This document shows, one piece after another, positions 12,222-23,866 of a stretch of DNA of 64,000 nt. Every line of letters starts with the position of its first letter. The first letter of the stretch is position 1. Origin of the DNA: Channallabes apus. Taxonomy: Eukaryota; Chordata; Actinopteri; Siluriformes; Clariidae. The notes beneath the pieces were generated by a model, which saw only the letters and a list, made by a program, of their open reading frames with translations, searched no databases and was not told the origin of the DNA. The stretch covers positions 28,698,392 through 28,762,391 of the forward strand of contig CM060109.1 of NCBI GenBank assembly GCA_030522415.1, in the 5' to 3' direction. A program made the position numbers and the translations under genes.

Positions 12222-12345
12222 TCTTTAATATAACAACTGACTGTTGTTGTTATTAATTACCTAATTACATATGTGTTATTTCATAGTTTTAAGATCTCCA
12301 GTATTGTTTGATAATGTAGAAAATAAATCCAAACTTGTGTCCAAA
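12222..12345 (-). mobile_element. fragment of the same Tc1 family, opposite orientation
   Basis: The reverse complement of this stretch closely follows 24570-24690 (shared 'tacctaatta', 'tatagttttga', 'tcagtattgtt'). It is therefore a piece of the family inserted in the other direction, next to a (TC)n run. Confidence 0.7.
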
Positions 12346-12371
12346 CTCTCTCTCTCTCTCTCTCTCTCTCT
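12346..12371. repeat. (TC)n tract upstream of exon 6
   Basis: (CT)n of 26 bases ending about 42 bases before the 3' splice site. It probably adds to the pyrimidine tract. Confidence 0.9.
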
Positions 12372-12413
12372 ATTTTCTTTATTTCTCTCTCACTTGTGCC
12401 TGTTCTCTTTCAG

Positions 12414-12541
12414 GTCAGTCAGTTGTATTTGAGCTCCAGCGGTCGCCTCTGCTCCTCTCTCCCTCCTCACATCTTCTCCTCAGCTGAACGCGCATTTCAC
12501 ATGATGTTGCAGGAACGACGACCTCAGTGTTTCATCTTAAG
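12414..12541 (+). CDS. myo16: myo16 exon 6: motor before P-loop
   Basis: Acceptor ctctttcag, donor aag|gtacaa, phase 0 to 2. Encodes [20 protein letters not shown] and on to RPQCFIL. It corresponds to the PPH(I/L)F...(A).RAF....RPQC(F)ILSGE region just before the ATP-binding loop. Confidence 0.94.
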
Positions 12542-13090
12542 GTACAACAAACACGTGTCTGTCCCTCGCCTAAACCAGTGACCAGTCACTTTCCATAAGC
12601 AGCTCAACTTATTGCTTTCTCTAGGTATCACATGAAACATCGCCATCTAATGGCAGTACACTAAAACTGCTTCTTCTTAAAATGCCAAGTGTTTGGAATG
12701 ATCAGTTTATTATAAGGAGAAAGGGGAGAAACATTTGTGTGCTGTTATGTTGTATTTTATTTTGAATAAATATCTCTCTTGACCCTTAAAATATCCATAT
12801 TGCTTTACTTTAGTCTCTTTGTTTTATAGTTTCGTAGTAAAACTGCGAGACAAAAGCGAGACTCCTGTATAATAAATGCAGCAATTACACTTGCACACGA
12901 TTTAAAAATTTCTTTGGTAATACACCTAATGCAGCTCGTTTTTCCTGGAAAATATGCTAGATCTGCTTTTTTTATGTCTGTCACCCTAAGCTACCGATCC
13001 TTGAGCAAGAATTTAAATGCTTAATAGGTTTTAGTTTAATTGCCGTTATTACCTCGCAAATTTTCAATTACCCCTTGGAGCAACCTGAGT

Positions 13091-13092
<2 letters not shown>

Positions 13093-13174
<82 letters not shown>
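13093..13174. repeat. (TG)n microsatellite
   Basis: About 82 bases of uninterrupted TG. Confidence 0.97.
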
Positions 13175-13176
<2 letters not shown>

Positions 13177-14599
13177 GACGCTGTAGTGACTAGGGTGATC
13201 TCTGTATATTTTGCCTGCTCATGTAAATGAGTATTTGAGTGTGTGACTGAATCTTTGCCCTTTGGTTAAAACCATTCTAAAGTAGAGTGTATTAAACACA
13301 CGCAGAGAGATTAATCTTCTCGGGGACAGAGTGCAAATCCGGACCTGCTAAATGGTCATGGAGAGATTAATGGGCGTGGGAGCTTTAATAAGGCTTAGCC
13401 TTTGTCCGCTCCTGGGCTAAGGCCACTTCTGATTGCAATTAAATCCTTATTTGCAATTTAACTCTTCTCCGCTTCCACTGGCAGCACATTTTTGCTGAGG
13501 TAGTGAGGATCTGGCAACTGTTGTAATGTCCTTACTGCATGGATAATCCATCACACAGACATGTCCTCCCACATACACTCCTGGCTCTTGGGTGAGACGA
13601 GACCAGTGCTGCTAGCTACACTTTAGAGACTGCAGGGCCAAAGAAGCAGAGACGGCCAGGTGCACTTTAGAGACGCACGTACACACATGGGTTTGTGAAA
13701 TGCTTTGTGCCGCTTGAATTCAGATATAGCCTAGAAATCATTTCACAAAAGAAATAGGAGAGGGAGGAGAAATAACTGGGGCATCAACCTCTAGTCGAAG
13801 GCACTAATGAAAAAATCCATCTGGGAGGGCTGGTGCTCATTCCTCCCTCGCCTTTTCTCTTTATCTCTATCACTCCCTCATGCTGTCCATCTGTCTGTCA
13901 GAAGTTTATTTTCAAGAGTAGGTTTTGAAATCATATCTGTTGAAGTATTTTAACAAGTACTGTATATTTATTCTTCTTTGGTAATCATGTTATTCTGGTA
14001 AGGCACATGTGCTTTATACTGGAACGCCAGGTATGAAACGGGACTATACGCTGGATGTAATGGGTTACACTTATTCACACTTATTAACAGATTAAAGTCG
14101 CCACTTCACCTACCAGGATGGTTTTGGACTCCTCACAGAGCTTAGGATTTGAACCAAGGATCCCAGCAAAACAGCCCTTCCTTTATGAATGTGTGAATTC
14201 ATAACTAGTGATTATTCTATACAATCCTAATACACATCCAAACCAAGAGTGAGGTGATGTCAGTGTGATATTAAGACTTGCTGGCTGAGAATTACGTTCA
14301 GGATTTTAAAAGCTTGTGGTTTAAAATATAAGCTCTACTCTTCACCTTGCTTTAAGTTGCTCACTACTGCCACCTAGACATGTATTTAGTAATAACAGCA
14401 CTAATGCAGAACTGGTAGATTTGAGACGAGTGTGAGGAGTGAGAAATGATCAGACAGGGAGTGTTAGCACAGTCCAGTGTGATTCCTGTTAAGATGTTGA
14501 GTGTTTGCCTTTACATTAAGGAAATTAGGTGCGTGTACTGTACTTCAGTACCGGCTTTGCTGATATCATGTATCTTATGTTTCTCTATTTTTTTTTCAG
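13175..14599 (+). other. myo16: intron, non-repetitive; possible conserved element at 13300-13500
   Basis: No gene or transposon recognised. The 13300-13500 part is less AT-rich than its surroundings and free of repeats, so it could be conserved regulatory DNA. This rests on composition only. Confidence 0.35.
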
Positions 14600-14705
14600 T
14601 GGCGAGAGTGGTTCGGGGAAATCCGAGGCCTGTAAGCACATCCTGAAACACCTCGCTGCCCGATCATGTCCGAAAGGATTCGCCCTGGAACGACGCATGA
14701 AGCAT
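14600..14705 (+). CDS. myo16: myo16 exon 7: P-loop (Walker A)
   Basis: Acceptor ttttttcag, donor cat|gtgagt. Encodes (S)GESGSGKSEACKHILKHL and on to RRMKH. GESGSGKS is the myosin P-loop (canonical GESGAGKT). The S at the last position also occurs in mammalian MYO16, whose loop I recall as GERGSGKS. The fish loop is therefore closer to the canonical motif. Confidence 0.96.
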
Positions 14706-14843
14706 GTGAGTTCGATATGAATCTTTATTACAAATGATCTTGCTTATTAAATGATTGTGCTGAGGATTTATATTGCTGATTTTTATGCATGTTAGTGGAT
14801 GAGGGAGAATTTTTTTATGATCTCTACAGAGAGCTATACAGAT

Positions 14844-14927
14844 GTCAAACTGGATCTGTTTGGTCGCTTCTGCTTGATTGGAATGAAAGCCTGCATTCAC
14901 ACAAGTCCTGTCTGGATCCAGTTTGAC
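14844..14927. repeat. 13-bp inverted repeat in short intron
   Basis: 'gtcaaactggatc' (14844-14856) and its exact complement (14915-14927) could form a stem with a 58-base loop in the intron after the P-loop exon. Confidence 0.75.
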
Positions 14928-15254
14928 ACTCCTGCTGTAAACCATTACCCGAGTGTCATAATTAAAGAAATCACAAATTGAAGAGCTATCCTTGAAGTTC
15001 TCAGGGATTTTAGTTAAAATGGTCTTGGCTTTCTGTCAAATGGTATTGAAAATATTTAGTTCAGAACAGACTTTGTGTTAGAATTTTACAATAAAGTCAA
15101 CTTACATAATTTTACATACAAATGAGTTCAGTATCGAAGTTTGCATTTGTTGTGATACTAAAAATTACACCAGAAAACTCGACTTCATTTCATAAGATCG
15201 TTTGTCAGTTTTGGATCATGCTCTAGATTTTTTTGTTTGTTTTTTTTCTTTCAG

Positions 15255-15372
15255 GTGAACGCTATCCTGGAAGCTTTTGGCCATGCTAAGACGCCTATGA
15301 ACGCTAACTCCAGTCGCTTTGTTAAGCTGCTCTCCCTGCAGTATAGTGAGAAAAGAAGGACTCTACTCCGAG
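15255..15372 (+). CDS. myo16: myo16 exon 8: switch I
   Basis: Acceptor ttctttcag, donor ag|gtctgt, phase 0 to 1. Encodes VNAILEAFGHAKTPMNANSS and on. ILEAFGNAKT.(x)N.NSSRFGK is the canonical myosin switch I. Here it reads GHAKTPMNANSSRFVK, so the key N, SS and R are kept and only the G is V. Mammalian MYO16, as I recall, has lost several of these residues. Confidence 0.95.
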
Positions 15373-15668
15373 GTCTGTTCGACAAGACATATAATCTCAC
15401 AAGACATATAATCTGTTGTCTTTTACACAATTGTAGTAGTGATATTTGGATATGCAGAAGCATCTGCAAATGGTGTCTACTATTAATGCTCAGTTTGGAA
15501 GTTTGAATTGTTCCACCAGGAGATGGCGCCATCACTCCACTCACTGTCCAGCTTCCTTCTCATTTCCCCTTTATTTCTGTTAGAGATTAATTATGTTACA
15601 AATTGCAATGCTTTCTTTCAATTCTTTTTTTTTTTCGGGAATATAAATGTAATGTGTGTATCTCTGGT

Positions 15669-15709
15669 GTGCGTGTGCGTGTGCGTGTGCGTGTGTGTGT
15701 GTGTGTGTG
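15669..15709. repeat. (TG)n/(CG TG) tract abutting a 3' splice site
   Basis: gtgcgtgtgc repeats followed by pure (TG)n, ending five bases before the exon at 15715. The upstream side lacks a normal pyrimidine tract. Confidence 0.9.
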
Positions 15710-15714
15710 ACCAG

Positions 15715-15862
15715 CACGCGTGCACACTTACATGCTGGAAAAGGCTCGGATTGTCCACACACACCAACAGCAGCAGAATTTCAACATCTTCTATCTGATG
15801 GCTGATGGACTTTCAGCTGAAGAGAAGAGTACCCTAAACCTCGACAATATTAGAGCCCAAAG
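15715..15862 (+). CDS. myo16: myo16 exon 9: motor, LLEK..V segment
   Basis: Encodes (A)RVHTYMLEKARIVHTHQQQ, then NFNIFYLMADGLSAEEKSTL and on to RAQ(R). It is the (A).(I)..YLLEKSR(V)..Q..E.NFHIFY region of myosins. Phase 1 to 2. The acceptor 'gaccag' follows directly on a (TG)n tract with no ordinary pyrimidine tract. Donor ag|gtaaac. Confidence 0.94.
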
Positions 15863-15899
15863 GTAAACACACATTTCTTTACATGGAAATGGAGAAAGA

Positions 15900-16003
15900 A
15901 ATAAAAAAAAAAAGAAATGTAAAATTTATTTTTTTATTTTATTTTATTTAAAAAAAAAATAAAAATAAATAAAATAAATAAAATAAAATAAAAAAATTTT
16001 ATA
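15900..16003. repeat. A-rich/T-rich low-complexity tract
   Basis: Alternating oligo-A and oligo-T runs with aaataaa repeats directly after exon 9. Confidence 0.9.
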
Positions 16004-16020
16004 GATTAGGGCAGTGGTGG

Positions 16021-16098
16021 CTCAGTCGGTTAAGGCTAAGAAATGTAAAACACATAAAACTCAGTCGGTTAAGGTTAAGAAATGTAAAACACATAAAA
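16021..16098. repeat. 39-bp tandem duplication
   Basis: Two adjacent copies (16021-16059, 16060-16098) starting 'ctcagtcggttaagg', differing at one base. The unit resembles part of a SINE head. Confidence 0.88.
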
Positions 16099-16150
16099 CA
16101 TAGGTGGCTGAAATTGTATGAAGCGTTTATGGTATAAAGTGCAGAATCTA

Positions 16151-16572
16151 CAGTGCTGTGGAAAAGTATTTAACCAAAGACTCCAGACTGATACACCTCA
16201 GATACTTGGTTTCTCATCTGTTCTTGAATTTTTTTAGATTGCGGCAAGATTTTTTAAGTCTTTTAGCATGCTTCACTTTGTCAGGCAGGTTCGATTTAAG
16301 TGATTTCTTGATTCAACAGGTCTGGCAGTAATCAGGCCTGGGTGTGACAAGTGAAATAACACAACTTTCACAATAATTGTGATTAATTCACAATTCACAA
16401 CAGTTTGTTCATAATTTAGCAGGTTACAATTACTTTTTAAAAACAGCATTTTGTATTTACCCAAGTTATTTTTGTATAATATAAAAATTTGTTTGATTAT
16501 CTGATCATTTAAGTGTGACAAATTGCAAAAAAAAAAAGAGGCGAAGGGCAAGTACTTTTTCACAGCACTGTG
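16151..16572. mobile_element. Tc1-type MITE ('cagtgctgtggaaaagta' ends)
   Basis: TA precedes 'cagtgctgtggaaaagta'. The far end reads 'tactttttcacagcactg'. The inside shares 'gcatgcttcactttgtcagg' with the element at 37645-37960, in opposite orientation. Confidence 0.8.
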
Positions 16573-16700
16573 TATACAGTTGCAAAAGTAATACAGTACA
16601 AAATAATACAATACTTGATCTTGCACTCCTTCTACTGTAATTATAAAGCTGTTAGTTACAGTATCATCCTGTTGCTTAATTCTAATGATCCATTAAGGAT

Positions 16701-17395
16701 ATACAGTACTGTACACAGTCTGGGTAAAAACAAAAAAGTCACATAATATTTTGTTGGATCACCTTTGATTACAGCATACATTCGCCATAATATTGTCTCA
16801 ACAACCTTATGCCAACAATGTTATGTGTGACAGCATTTATTTTTCATTTAAGGTTGGTGTTGGCCAGTTCATGTTTGAAAACAATGCCTCATGCTCTGAG
16901 AACTATTACTATTTGAATTGTGGAATGTGCCTGTGGCATCATGGGAAAAAATGCATGACTGTGATAACCAGGTCATAAGCTGTCTTTATTTTATTGCCAC
17001 ATGATGTTGCTGAGTTTAGACCTGACCACCTGAAGGTCTAAAGGCCCAGGACACTGCCTCCAGAGGCTTGTACAGTGAGCACTACTGTATGCGTGATGGA
17101 TGGGAGCATCACTCCAATGCTCTTCCCTTCTTACCCTGACACGCCCATCACTCTGGAATAGGGTCACTCTGACCTCATCAGACCACATGACCTTTTCCTA
17201 TTGCTCCAAAATCCAATCTTCCGACATAATTATTTAAGAAATGAGAAGCTACACACTGCATCAGTTAGTGTTAAAAGGATTGTTCCCAGCTGAAGCATTT
17301 TAATCACTGCAGTAAATATCATCAAAATCAAAGGATCTTTCATATTTGCTTTTGAAATCCAAACAGTGACTTTTTTTATTTTGGCTTGAGCAGTG
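16701..17395 (-). mobile_element. Tc1-like transposon remnant, reverse strand
   Basis: Holds a transposase fragment on the minus strand. Imperfect inverted ends share 'aaaaaagtcac' on both sides. Borders are approximate. Confidence 0.65.
16991..17188 (-). pseudogene. Tc1-like transposase fragment
   Basis: Minus-strand reading MWSDEVRVTLFQSDGRVRVR then REEHWSDAPIHH. WSDE is the first catalytic aspartate motif of Tc1 transposases, and FQSDGRVRV.RREEH is typical of fish Tc1 elements. The C-terminal half drifts and the rest of the gene is gone. Confidence 0.75.
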
Positions 17396-18031
17396 CATGT
17401 GTGTTTTAAAGGTAACACACTAGGGTTTGTTGACCCCAAGAGTCTGTCAGATGAACATAAAGGTTTAAATAAAGCAAGCCTTTCATTCCCTTTCATAAGC
17501 AAGCCCTCAATCCCCCCCAACCCCCCCCCCCTCCAACACACATGTGAATAGGGGTCAACATACAGTACAGTAGGTGTGCTTGTTTAAAAATGCATCCTTC
17601 AATTTCTGTCATATTATTCCATGCTCTGTTTTTGAACTTTAGATTTTTAGCATGATTTGTAAAAACGAACATAAGTCTGCAAGTTAGATGCAATAAATAT
17701 TGCATTTACAATTTAGTTACTTGAGGTATTTAATCTTTAAATACGTTTCAATATTAATAAACATAACGGCATTCTCTCTTCAGGCAAATAACAGAAACAA
17801 CTCTAAAATCAATGTACAGAGATGTACAAATAAAAGTTTTTATTTATCTTGAACTTTTGATATACTGTATAAGAGTAAGCGTACTGATATTTACAGTAGC
17901 CATGTACTGGAGAAAGAGCTTAAGTCTTGAATGAGCTGCAATGTGTAATTACTCCACTGTAAAGAGATGAGATTTTCCCTCATAAGCAATCTCATGGCTT
18001 TCACAATTGACAAGAGTACAATGTGGTTCAT

Positions 18032-18036
18032 TGTGT

Positions 18037-18073
<37 letters not shown>
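18032..18073. repeat. (TG)n tract forming the end of an intron
   Basis: The tract runs straight into the AG of the 3' splice site at 18074. Confidence 0.95.
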
Positions 18074-18074
<1 letters not shown>

Positions 18075-18186
18075 GTACCTGAGCTCAGTGACACCTGGTG
18101 AAGCGCCTGCAGTGAACATGGAGCAGAGCAGAGAGAAGCTGGCAGACCTCAAACATGCCCTGAGTTCCCTTGGATTTAACAAATCA
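18075..18186 (+). CDS. myo16: myo16 exon 10: motor, upper 50K region
   Basis: Encodes (R)YLSSVTPGEAPAVNMEQSRE and on to SSLGFNKS. It equals the H/RYLNQ...(D)...F..L..AL..(L)GF segment of motors. The acceptor is gtgtag at the very end of an uninterrupted (TG)n. The donor tca|gtacga is weaker than average but gives the required phase 0. Confidence 0.9.
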
Positions 18187-18336
18187 GTACGATAGTCTCA
18201 TACTACATACTGTACTTTTGTGTGTGAGTGTGTGTGAGAGAGATAGACAGGCAGTGAGAGGGGCTCTAGATTCAAATGTAAGCCAGTGGTCAGTTTGAAC
18301 AAATGCTGCATGACACACTTGTACACACATACAAGG

Positions 18337-18590
18337 GGCATTCAAGTCAAACCGGGAATTTTGATTGTACAGAATAACAACACAGTTATTAGAGTGAAAA
18401 ATCCCTTTATTTCTCCATATAATTGCCTGCTACACTAATGCACTTATCCCAGCGTTTCACTAGCGCTTTTTTCTATTATCAAGGTAGAAGGTTTTCTCAG
18501 CACGCCGGAGCTATGCTCGTACATAACCTGCTTCACTTCTGACACGCTAGCCCCCCAAGAACTCCTTTATTGACTTATGTGGACTTAGGG
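18337..18590 (-). mobile_element. mariner transposon 3' fragment
   Basis: Left end 'aaggggcattcaagtcaaa' resembles a mariner terminal repeat. Reverse-strand reading gives the transposase C-terminus ALVKRWDKCISVAGNYMEK followed by a stop at 18407-18409, a well-known mariner ending. Upstream codons are frameshifted. Confidence 0.78.
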
Positions 18591-18591
18591 C

Positions 18592-18785
18592 CAGGGGTAG
18601 CTCAGTGGTTAAGGCATTGGACTACAGTTCAGAAGATCCCAGGCTCAAACCCCACAACCACCAAGTTGCCACTGTTGGGCCCTTGAGCAAGGCCCTTAAC
18701 CCTCAACTGCTCAGATGTGTAATGAGATAAGAATGTAAGTCGCTCTGGATAAGAGCGTCTGCCAAATGCCTAAATGTAAATGTAA
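18592..18785 (+). mobile_element. tRNA-derived SINE (V-SINE type)
   Basis: Starts 'gccaggggtagctcagtgg' (tRNA-like A box), with a B box-like 'caggctcaaacccc'. The core 'ttgggcccttgagcaagg' and tail 'gtcgctctggataagagc' plus 'gtctgccaaatgcc' are typical of this fish SINE group. Confidence 0.88.
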
Positions 18786-19764
18786 TGTGGAAGGTCAGGA
18801 CTGTATGGAGAATGTGGCAATAACTTCCAGCCAAGTTTCTGTAATGTGCAAGTAGATTGATCTCTTTTTGCAAGTTGGTGACTTGTTATCAGTCAGTTCT
18901 CAAAGATCAGGCATTCTACTGTATTCGCTGTGAATGTTAAAGGGAACAACTGCAGTGGGCTCGAACCACCTCGGCCAGTATCATCTTTCATAGACCTCTG
19001 GCCTTCTTTAAAGCATTTTCAAATGTTTTACTGCAGCTAAGAGTCTCATTAAATCTTCTGTGAATCCCAATCAGGAAGGTTTTACACAAGTTAAGTTTTT
19101 GTCTCAAGCTCAAGCTTGAGGTGAGTACAAGCTCTCAAACTCAGTTCTTTTGTTCCCAGTTATTATAAATGCACATCCTACTGCTTTTCAATACAGTAAT
19201 CTCCTTTTGCTGAATTTGTATGTGTGAATTACCACAGGCAGGAATTTCACCACATGTACTTGTTCTGAGAAAAGTACAGTACTGTATGATACACCCGTTT
19301 TACCCCTAAGAACAAGTCTAAGAGCGGTATCACTAAATATTTGTGTAAACACTAGTGAAGACTGTAGGTCTTTGTTCTGATCTAAAGTGGCAGTGAGAAT
19401 ACATCTAATATGAAGTTTTATCGATATTTCATACACAACTAGAAACTTGACTTCCAGGCTACAGTTGCAACATTTTAGCAAGGGATGTTTTGCTATGAGA
19501 TGTTTAACTAAAGCTGATTTTCTCTCTCGTTGTTTGCTGTCAGTCCTGAACCACACTTCAGTGTTTACTCTGAGCAACAATGTGTCTTATCCCATGTACC
19601 GTATACTGACCTCCTCGATTGATCGTCACTGCAGCTAATGGAAGAGTAGAGATATTGTATGAACACAGTAGGAAATTTGTGCCATCTTGTGTCACATCTT
19701 TTCATCTTTTTTTGTCAAGTACTTTTAAATTATATTAATGAGATCTTACAGATAAGTTGGCACA

Positions 19765-20036
19765 TTTTCTTAGTGGTTTGCGTCTCGTACCTCCAGTGCT
19801 GGAGGCTTTGCATCTCATGTCTCTGTGTGAGTGGAGTCTGCATGCTCTCCCTGTGCTTGGTGGGTTTCTTCTCACAGTCCAAAGACTTACTGTACAGTGG
19901 AGGCTCATTGGTTTTTCCAAATTGCTGTAGTGTATGATTGGGTGTATGAGTGTCTGCTTGTGCCCTAAGATCCCCAGAATGGGCTCCAGGGCCACTATGG
20001 ATAAATAGTGTAAGATAAGACAATGGATAGATGGGA
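19765..20036 (+). mobile_element. Mermaid/DANA-type SINE, degraded
   Basis: Carries 'tctccctgtgcttggtggg', 'tcacagtccaaagac' and a 'gggctccagggcc' near the end, in the same order as the SINE at 2878-3245. The head is worn. Confidence 0.8.
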
Positions 20037-20053
20037 AATTTACTGCTTGATGC

Positions 20054-20055
<2 letters not shown>

Positions 20056-20105
<50 letters not shown>
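20056..20105. repeat. (TA)n microsatellite
   Basis: About 50 bases of pure TA. Confidence 0.97.
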
Positions 20106-20107
<2 letters not shown>

Positions 20108-20879
20108 TGCACATATATTAAAACTGATATTTATTACACAATTAATTATTATTATTATTATATTATCTGAGTGTGGTAGACAGAACACGCCGTGTATGTG
20201 TGTGTTTATTCTGTAAGAGAATATTTAGGTTTTAGAGAATTTTGCTTCCTGCTAATATAGCAATACAAGTATGTGTATGTGTGTATGTGGCAGGGTGAGC
20301 AGCCTTGAGTGTCGGCAGCCGCTCTAGACCTGGACTTATGCTGTATTATAGTGGTTTAGAGGAACAGCACAGTAATGCTACTCTTTACAGCTCATTACAG
20401 TATGTCTGCAGCCTGATGACTTACCAGCTAATAACACACAACCCACAGAGCACATTTTACTGCCTAGCCACAACAACCTCATTCCCAGGTTACACCGGAG
20501 TGCCAGTATATTAGGACAGATTTATGCATGTACATTAATTTGTAGTTGTCGTTTATTAGGAATAAAAATGTAGAAGCTACAGTAATAAACTGGCTCCTGA
20601 GTGTGAGGTCATGTTCCTATTGAAAAAGAACTCGGAGAAATATGTGTCGGAGAAATATGCAGAGGGGGCTGTGTTTGTCTTATTGTAGACAAGGGGTTTA
20701 AAACCCAGTGTTTAGGAACATATTTTGAGAGAGAAACGTCTATTGGAACCTTTAGGGTGATGTAAAGATTGTGATAAAGAACTCAGTGCACTGTGTTGAG
20801 AAAGTGATCTCACTTCAAGAGTCTCTTTTAATGGTTTCTGTGGATATCTTTAAGAGAGACCTTCAGATCTCTCTTTCTT

Positions 20880-20881
<2 letters not shown>

Positions 20882-20960
<79 letters not shown>
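20882..20960. repeat. (CA)n microsatellite
   Basis: About 80 bases of CA. Confidence 0.97.
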
Positions 20961-20964
<4 letters not shown>

Positions 20965-21073
20965 GGATTGGTGTGCTTTTAAAGGATCAGTGCTTATGAT
21001 ATCAGAGAGCAGCGTTTTCTCACATCAGGAATTCAGACTAATGTCCTGGTTTACCCTTACTGAAACTGTTTGA

Positions 21074-21076
<3 letters not shown>

Positions 21077-21158
<82 letters not shown>
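21077..21158. repeat. (TC)n(CA)n compound microsatellite
   Basis: Six TC units followed by about 70 bases of CA. Confidence 0.95.
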
Positions 21159-21159
<1 letters not shown>

Positions 21160-21888
21160 AGGTCTCGAAACAGAAAAAGTGTGCTAATCCTATCAAGAAC
21201 TCTTCTAAATCTCCTTCATTAAATAGGGATTGTTCCTTCATCTCATCACACCACTAACTCCCCCTGCGTTTACTCACATTCCCTCCTTTCCCTCACACAC
21301 TCAGGCTATTATTCTTTCATTTTCTCTTCTCAGCTTTTCCATTCGTCCCGTTTTTCGTAACTTATAAACACCAGCACATATCCACACCCTGCATGTTTCC
21401 ATTTTGTCTGCCAGAAATGGACAAATCACTGATGTCCTCTCTGCTCATGACCTACTGTAACCCAGGAGAGGGTTTCGTCTGATTATAATGATAATGATTA
21501 TAATGACAATTCTGGATAATTGAATGTCAGATTTCAATGACATTTTGTGATGTTTTGAGGCTCATGAGACTGTTTGATCCTATAAATGTAGCAATATAAG
21601 TAAAAAAAAGATCAAAAACTATAATAAACTTACTTTTTGCTTATACAGATATGTTCAGTAAGTAAGTTTATCAGGCCTCTTCACCAAGCTTTGTTTGTAA
21701 TTGTTGACAGTATGTTTACTCCTCCAGTGTTGGGCACTGTAACATTAAGGCAATGTTAAAAAATAATTGTTTTTCAATGTGTTAATAATTGTGTTTCATT
21801 TACCCAAGCAAATCTAAGTATTGTGAGTCAATTCTACAAAGGTATTTAAGCCTGTTTTGGAAAGCAGTCTCTGTCATACAAGTTCGGT

Positions 21889-22362
21889 ATACACTGATCA
21901 GCCATAACCTCAACTTCATAGCCAGGTGAGCAATATAACATTGATAAACTAGTTACCTGGTAATCTGGTAACAGGATCACCTGTAACCCAAGGCTCAAAC
22001 ATGCCTGCATGATTTAAAGGACTTCCTGTCTGGTCCAAACCCAGAGAAAAGCCAATATATCACAAATCGCCCCAAAAAAGTATATGCTGGTCACAATAGA
22101 GTGGCACTAGAACACCCAGTGCACCACATCCTGCCGTGCAATAGGCCCAGAAGACAAAGCACCCAAGGTTCGGACATGGCCTTCAGTCTCGCCAGATCAC
22201 AATCCAATTGGGCACTCATGGGGTGTGGCGGATAAAGACATCCAGACAGCCAGACACCAGGTGCACACCCTGTCCCGTCAGCTGCCCCGGTGGCACAGTG
22301 GGGAACCCAAAACCTAGGTGGTTTTAATGATAGTGTTTTTAATGTTATGGCTGATCGTTGTA
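21889..22362. mobile_element. DNA transposon remnant ('ctgatcagccataac' ends)
   Basis: Begins 'tacactgatcagccataac' and ends 'gttatggctgatcgttgta', an inverted pair well known from fish Tc1-like elements. The inside has no intact frame. Confidence 0.75.
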
Positions 22363-22864
22363 CTGAAATTTTAAATCAAACTGAAATTCCAGCTCTTAAC
22401 CAGTCAGTACCACTGATATGCTCAAAAATGCCGTACATGTTTTAGCCCTCGCATGGAGCATTTTTCTGGATGGGCTTGGCGCTTTATTTGTGCTCTTAAA
22501 TTCAAATAACACACTTTCACGTTGTATACATTACAGTGTAAGACATGTTTGAAGCCATAATCTGCATTCTGCATATAAGGATTGTGTAACCTGGAGCTGC
22601 AGTGGAATGTGTTTATCCTGTAGAACATTGTTGTTCATTATACTAATGTTTGGAACCAGAATAATTGAATAAATTTGGAATAAATAAGTTTTCTTGTTTG
22701 TTAGTATACCACTGTCACTTGTCAAGTGGAAATTACAACTGACCCAGATTCAGTACTCCACCCCTTCTTGTAATTTTGGACATGATTGTGCTGTTAAGAG
22801 TACCAAGACACTAAAATACATACTGAATATTTGTTCTATGTCTGTGTGTGTGTGTGTATCTCAG

Positions 22865-22982
22865 GAAGTGGAAAATCTGTTTGTCATCCTCTCGGCGCTG
22901 CTCCACCTGGGGGAGCTGTATTTCACAGCCCTGACGGACACTGACACGGCACTGGTGTCTGACCTGCAGGTGTTAGACCGAG
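22865..22982 (+). CDS. myo16: myo16 exon 11: motor, EVENLFVILSALLHLG
   Basis: Acceptor tatctcag, donor ag|gtgagg, phase 0 to 1. Encodes EVENLFVILSALLHLGELYF and on to LQVLDR. It corresponds to the (E)...(I)(F)..(L)AAILHLGN..F helix of myosins. A short (TG)8-type tract sits about 10 bases before the acceptor. Confidence 0.95.
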
Positions 22983-23866
22983 GTGAGGTTGTTTGTATCC
23001 CTCAGGAGAATCACCGCGCCTTGGAGGCCAGCAGAAGGCACAGACACCTGTACGTCCTAATATTTAGACAGAACAGCAAGGTTGCTCACTGAGAGCTGTG
23101 ACACACCCCCGCCGTCCTGACTTGTTTACATCAGTACTGCTGAGGTTTAATGAGAGACCACTCAGTACGCAATGGAAAACACTCGCTCTCTCTCTCACAC
23201 ACACACTCATACACTGCCACTCTTACACACGATTGCACCACTGTCAATTGCCTTGTCTTACCTCCCCAAACTCTCTCTCTCCCCACACACATATACACGC
23301 ACTTGCACAAACACACACACACACAGTGAGTGAGTCAGCTGTTTTTCTGAGTCTTGATAAGTGGCAATGCAGAACAGCTTGGCTACTCTTTGCCCTCTTC
23401 CTTGCATAACATGACATGTGCTACAGTATGGACGTGTGCCATAGTAAACAAGTACCGTCAGCATGCCCTCGTTCTCACGTACACGCACACAAACACATGC
23501 ACAGTGTGACCATTATTAACACTACACCAGTTCACCGGCTCCCAAAGTCGTTCCCGTGAGCCCGAGCGTAAATGAACAGACACGTACACTCACACTTACA
23601 CACACCTTCAGGCTGAGCCAGCAAGAACGGTCTCCAGGGTGAAAGCGGCACTGAGAAAGAGTAAATGCTATGTGCTGGTGTGTAGCAGGAAGCACAGCAG
23701 GTCATGTGGGACTCTCTAGTCTTAACACAGGGACTCTGTGTTTAGCTTTACCCACTTCTGCCTGGTGCAAACACGCACATGAAAAGAAACATGTTTTTCA
23801 TTTCCACTTGTTTACAGCTTGTGCTGGTCTTTGTGGATAATCAAGTGTATTTTTGTGTGTTTGCAG
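22983..23866 (+). other. myo16: intron, no clear feature
   Basis: Only short CA- and CT-rich stretches (about 23180-23320). No transposon recognised. Confidence 0.6.
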
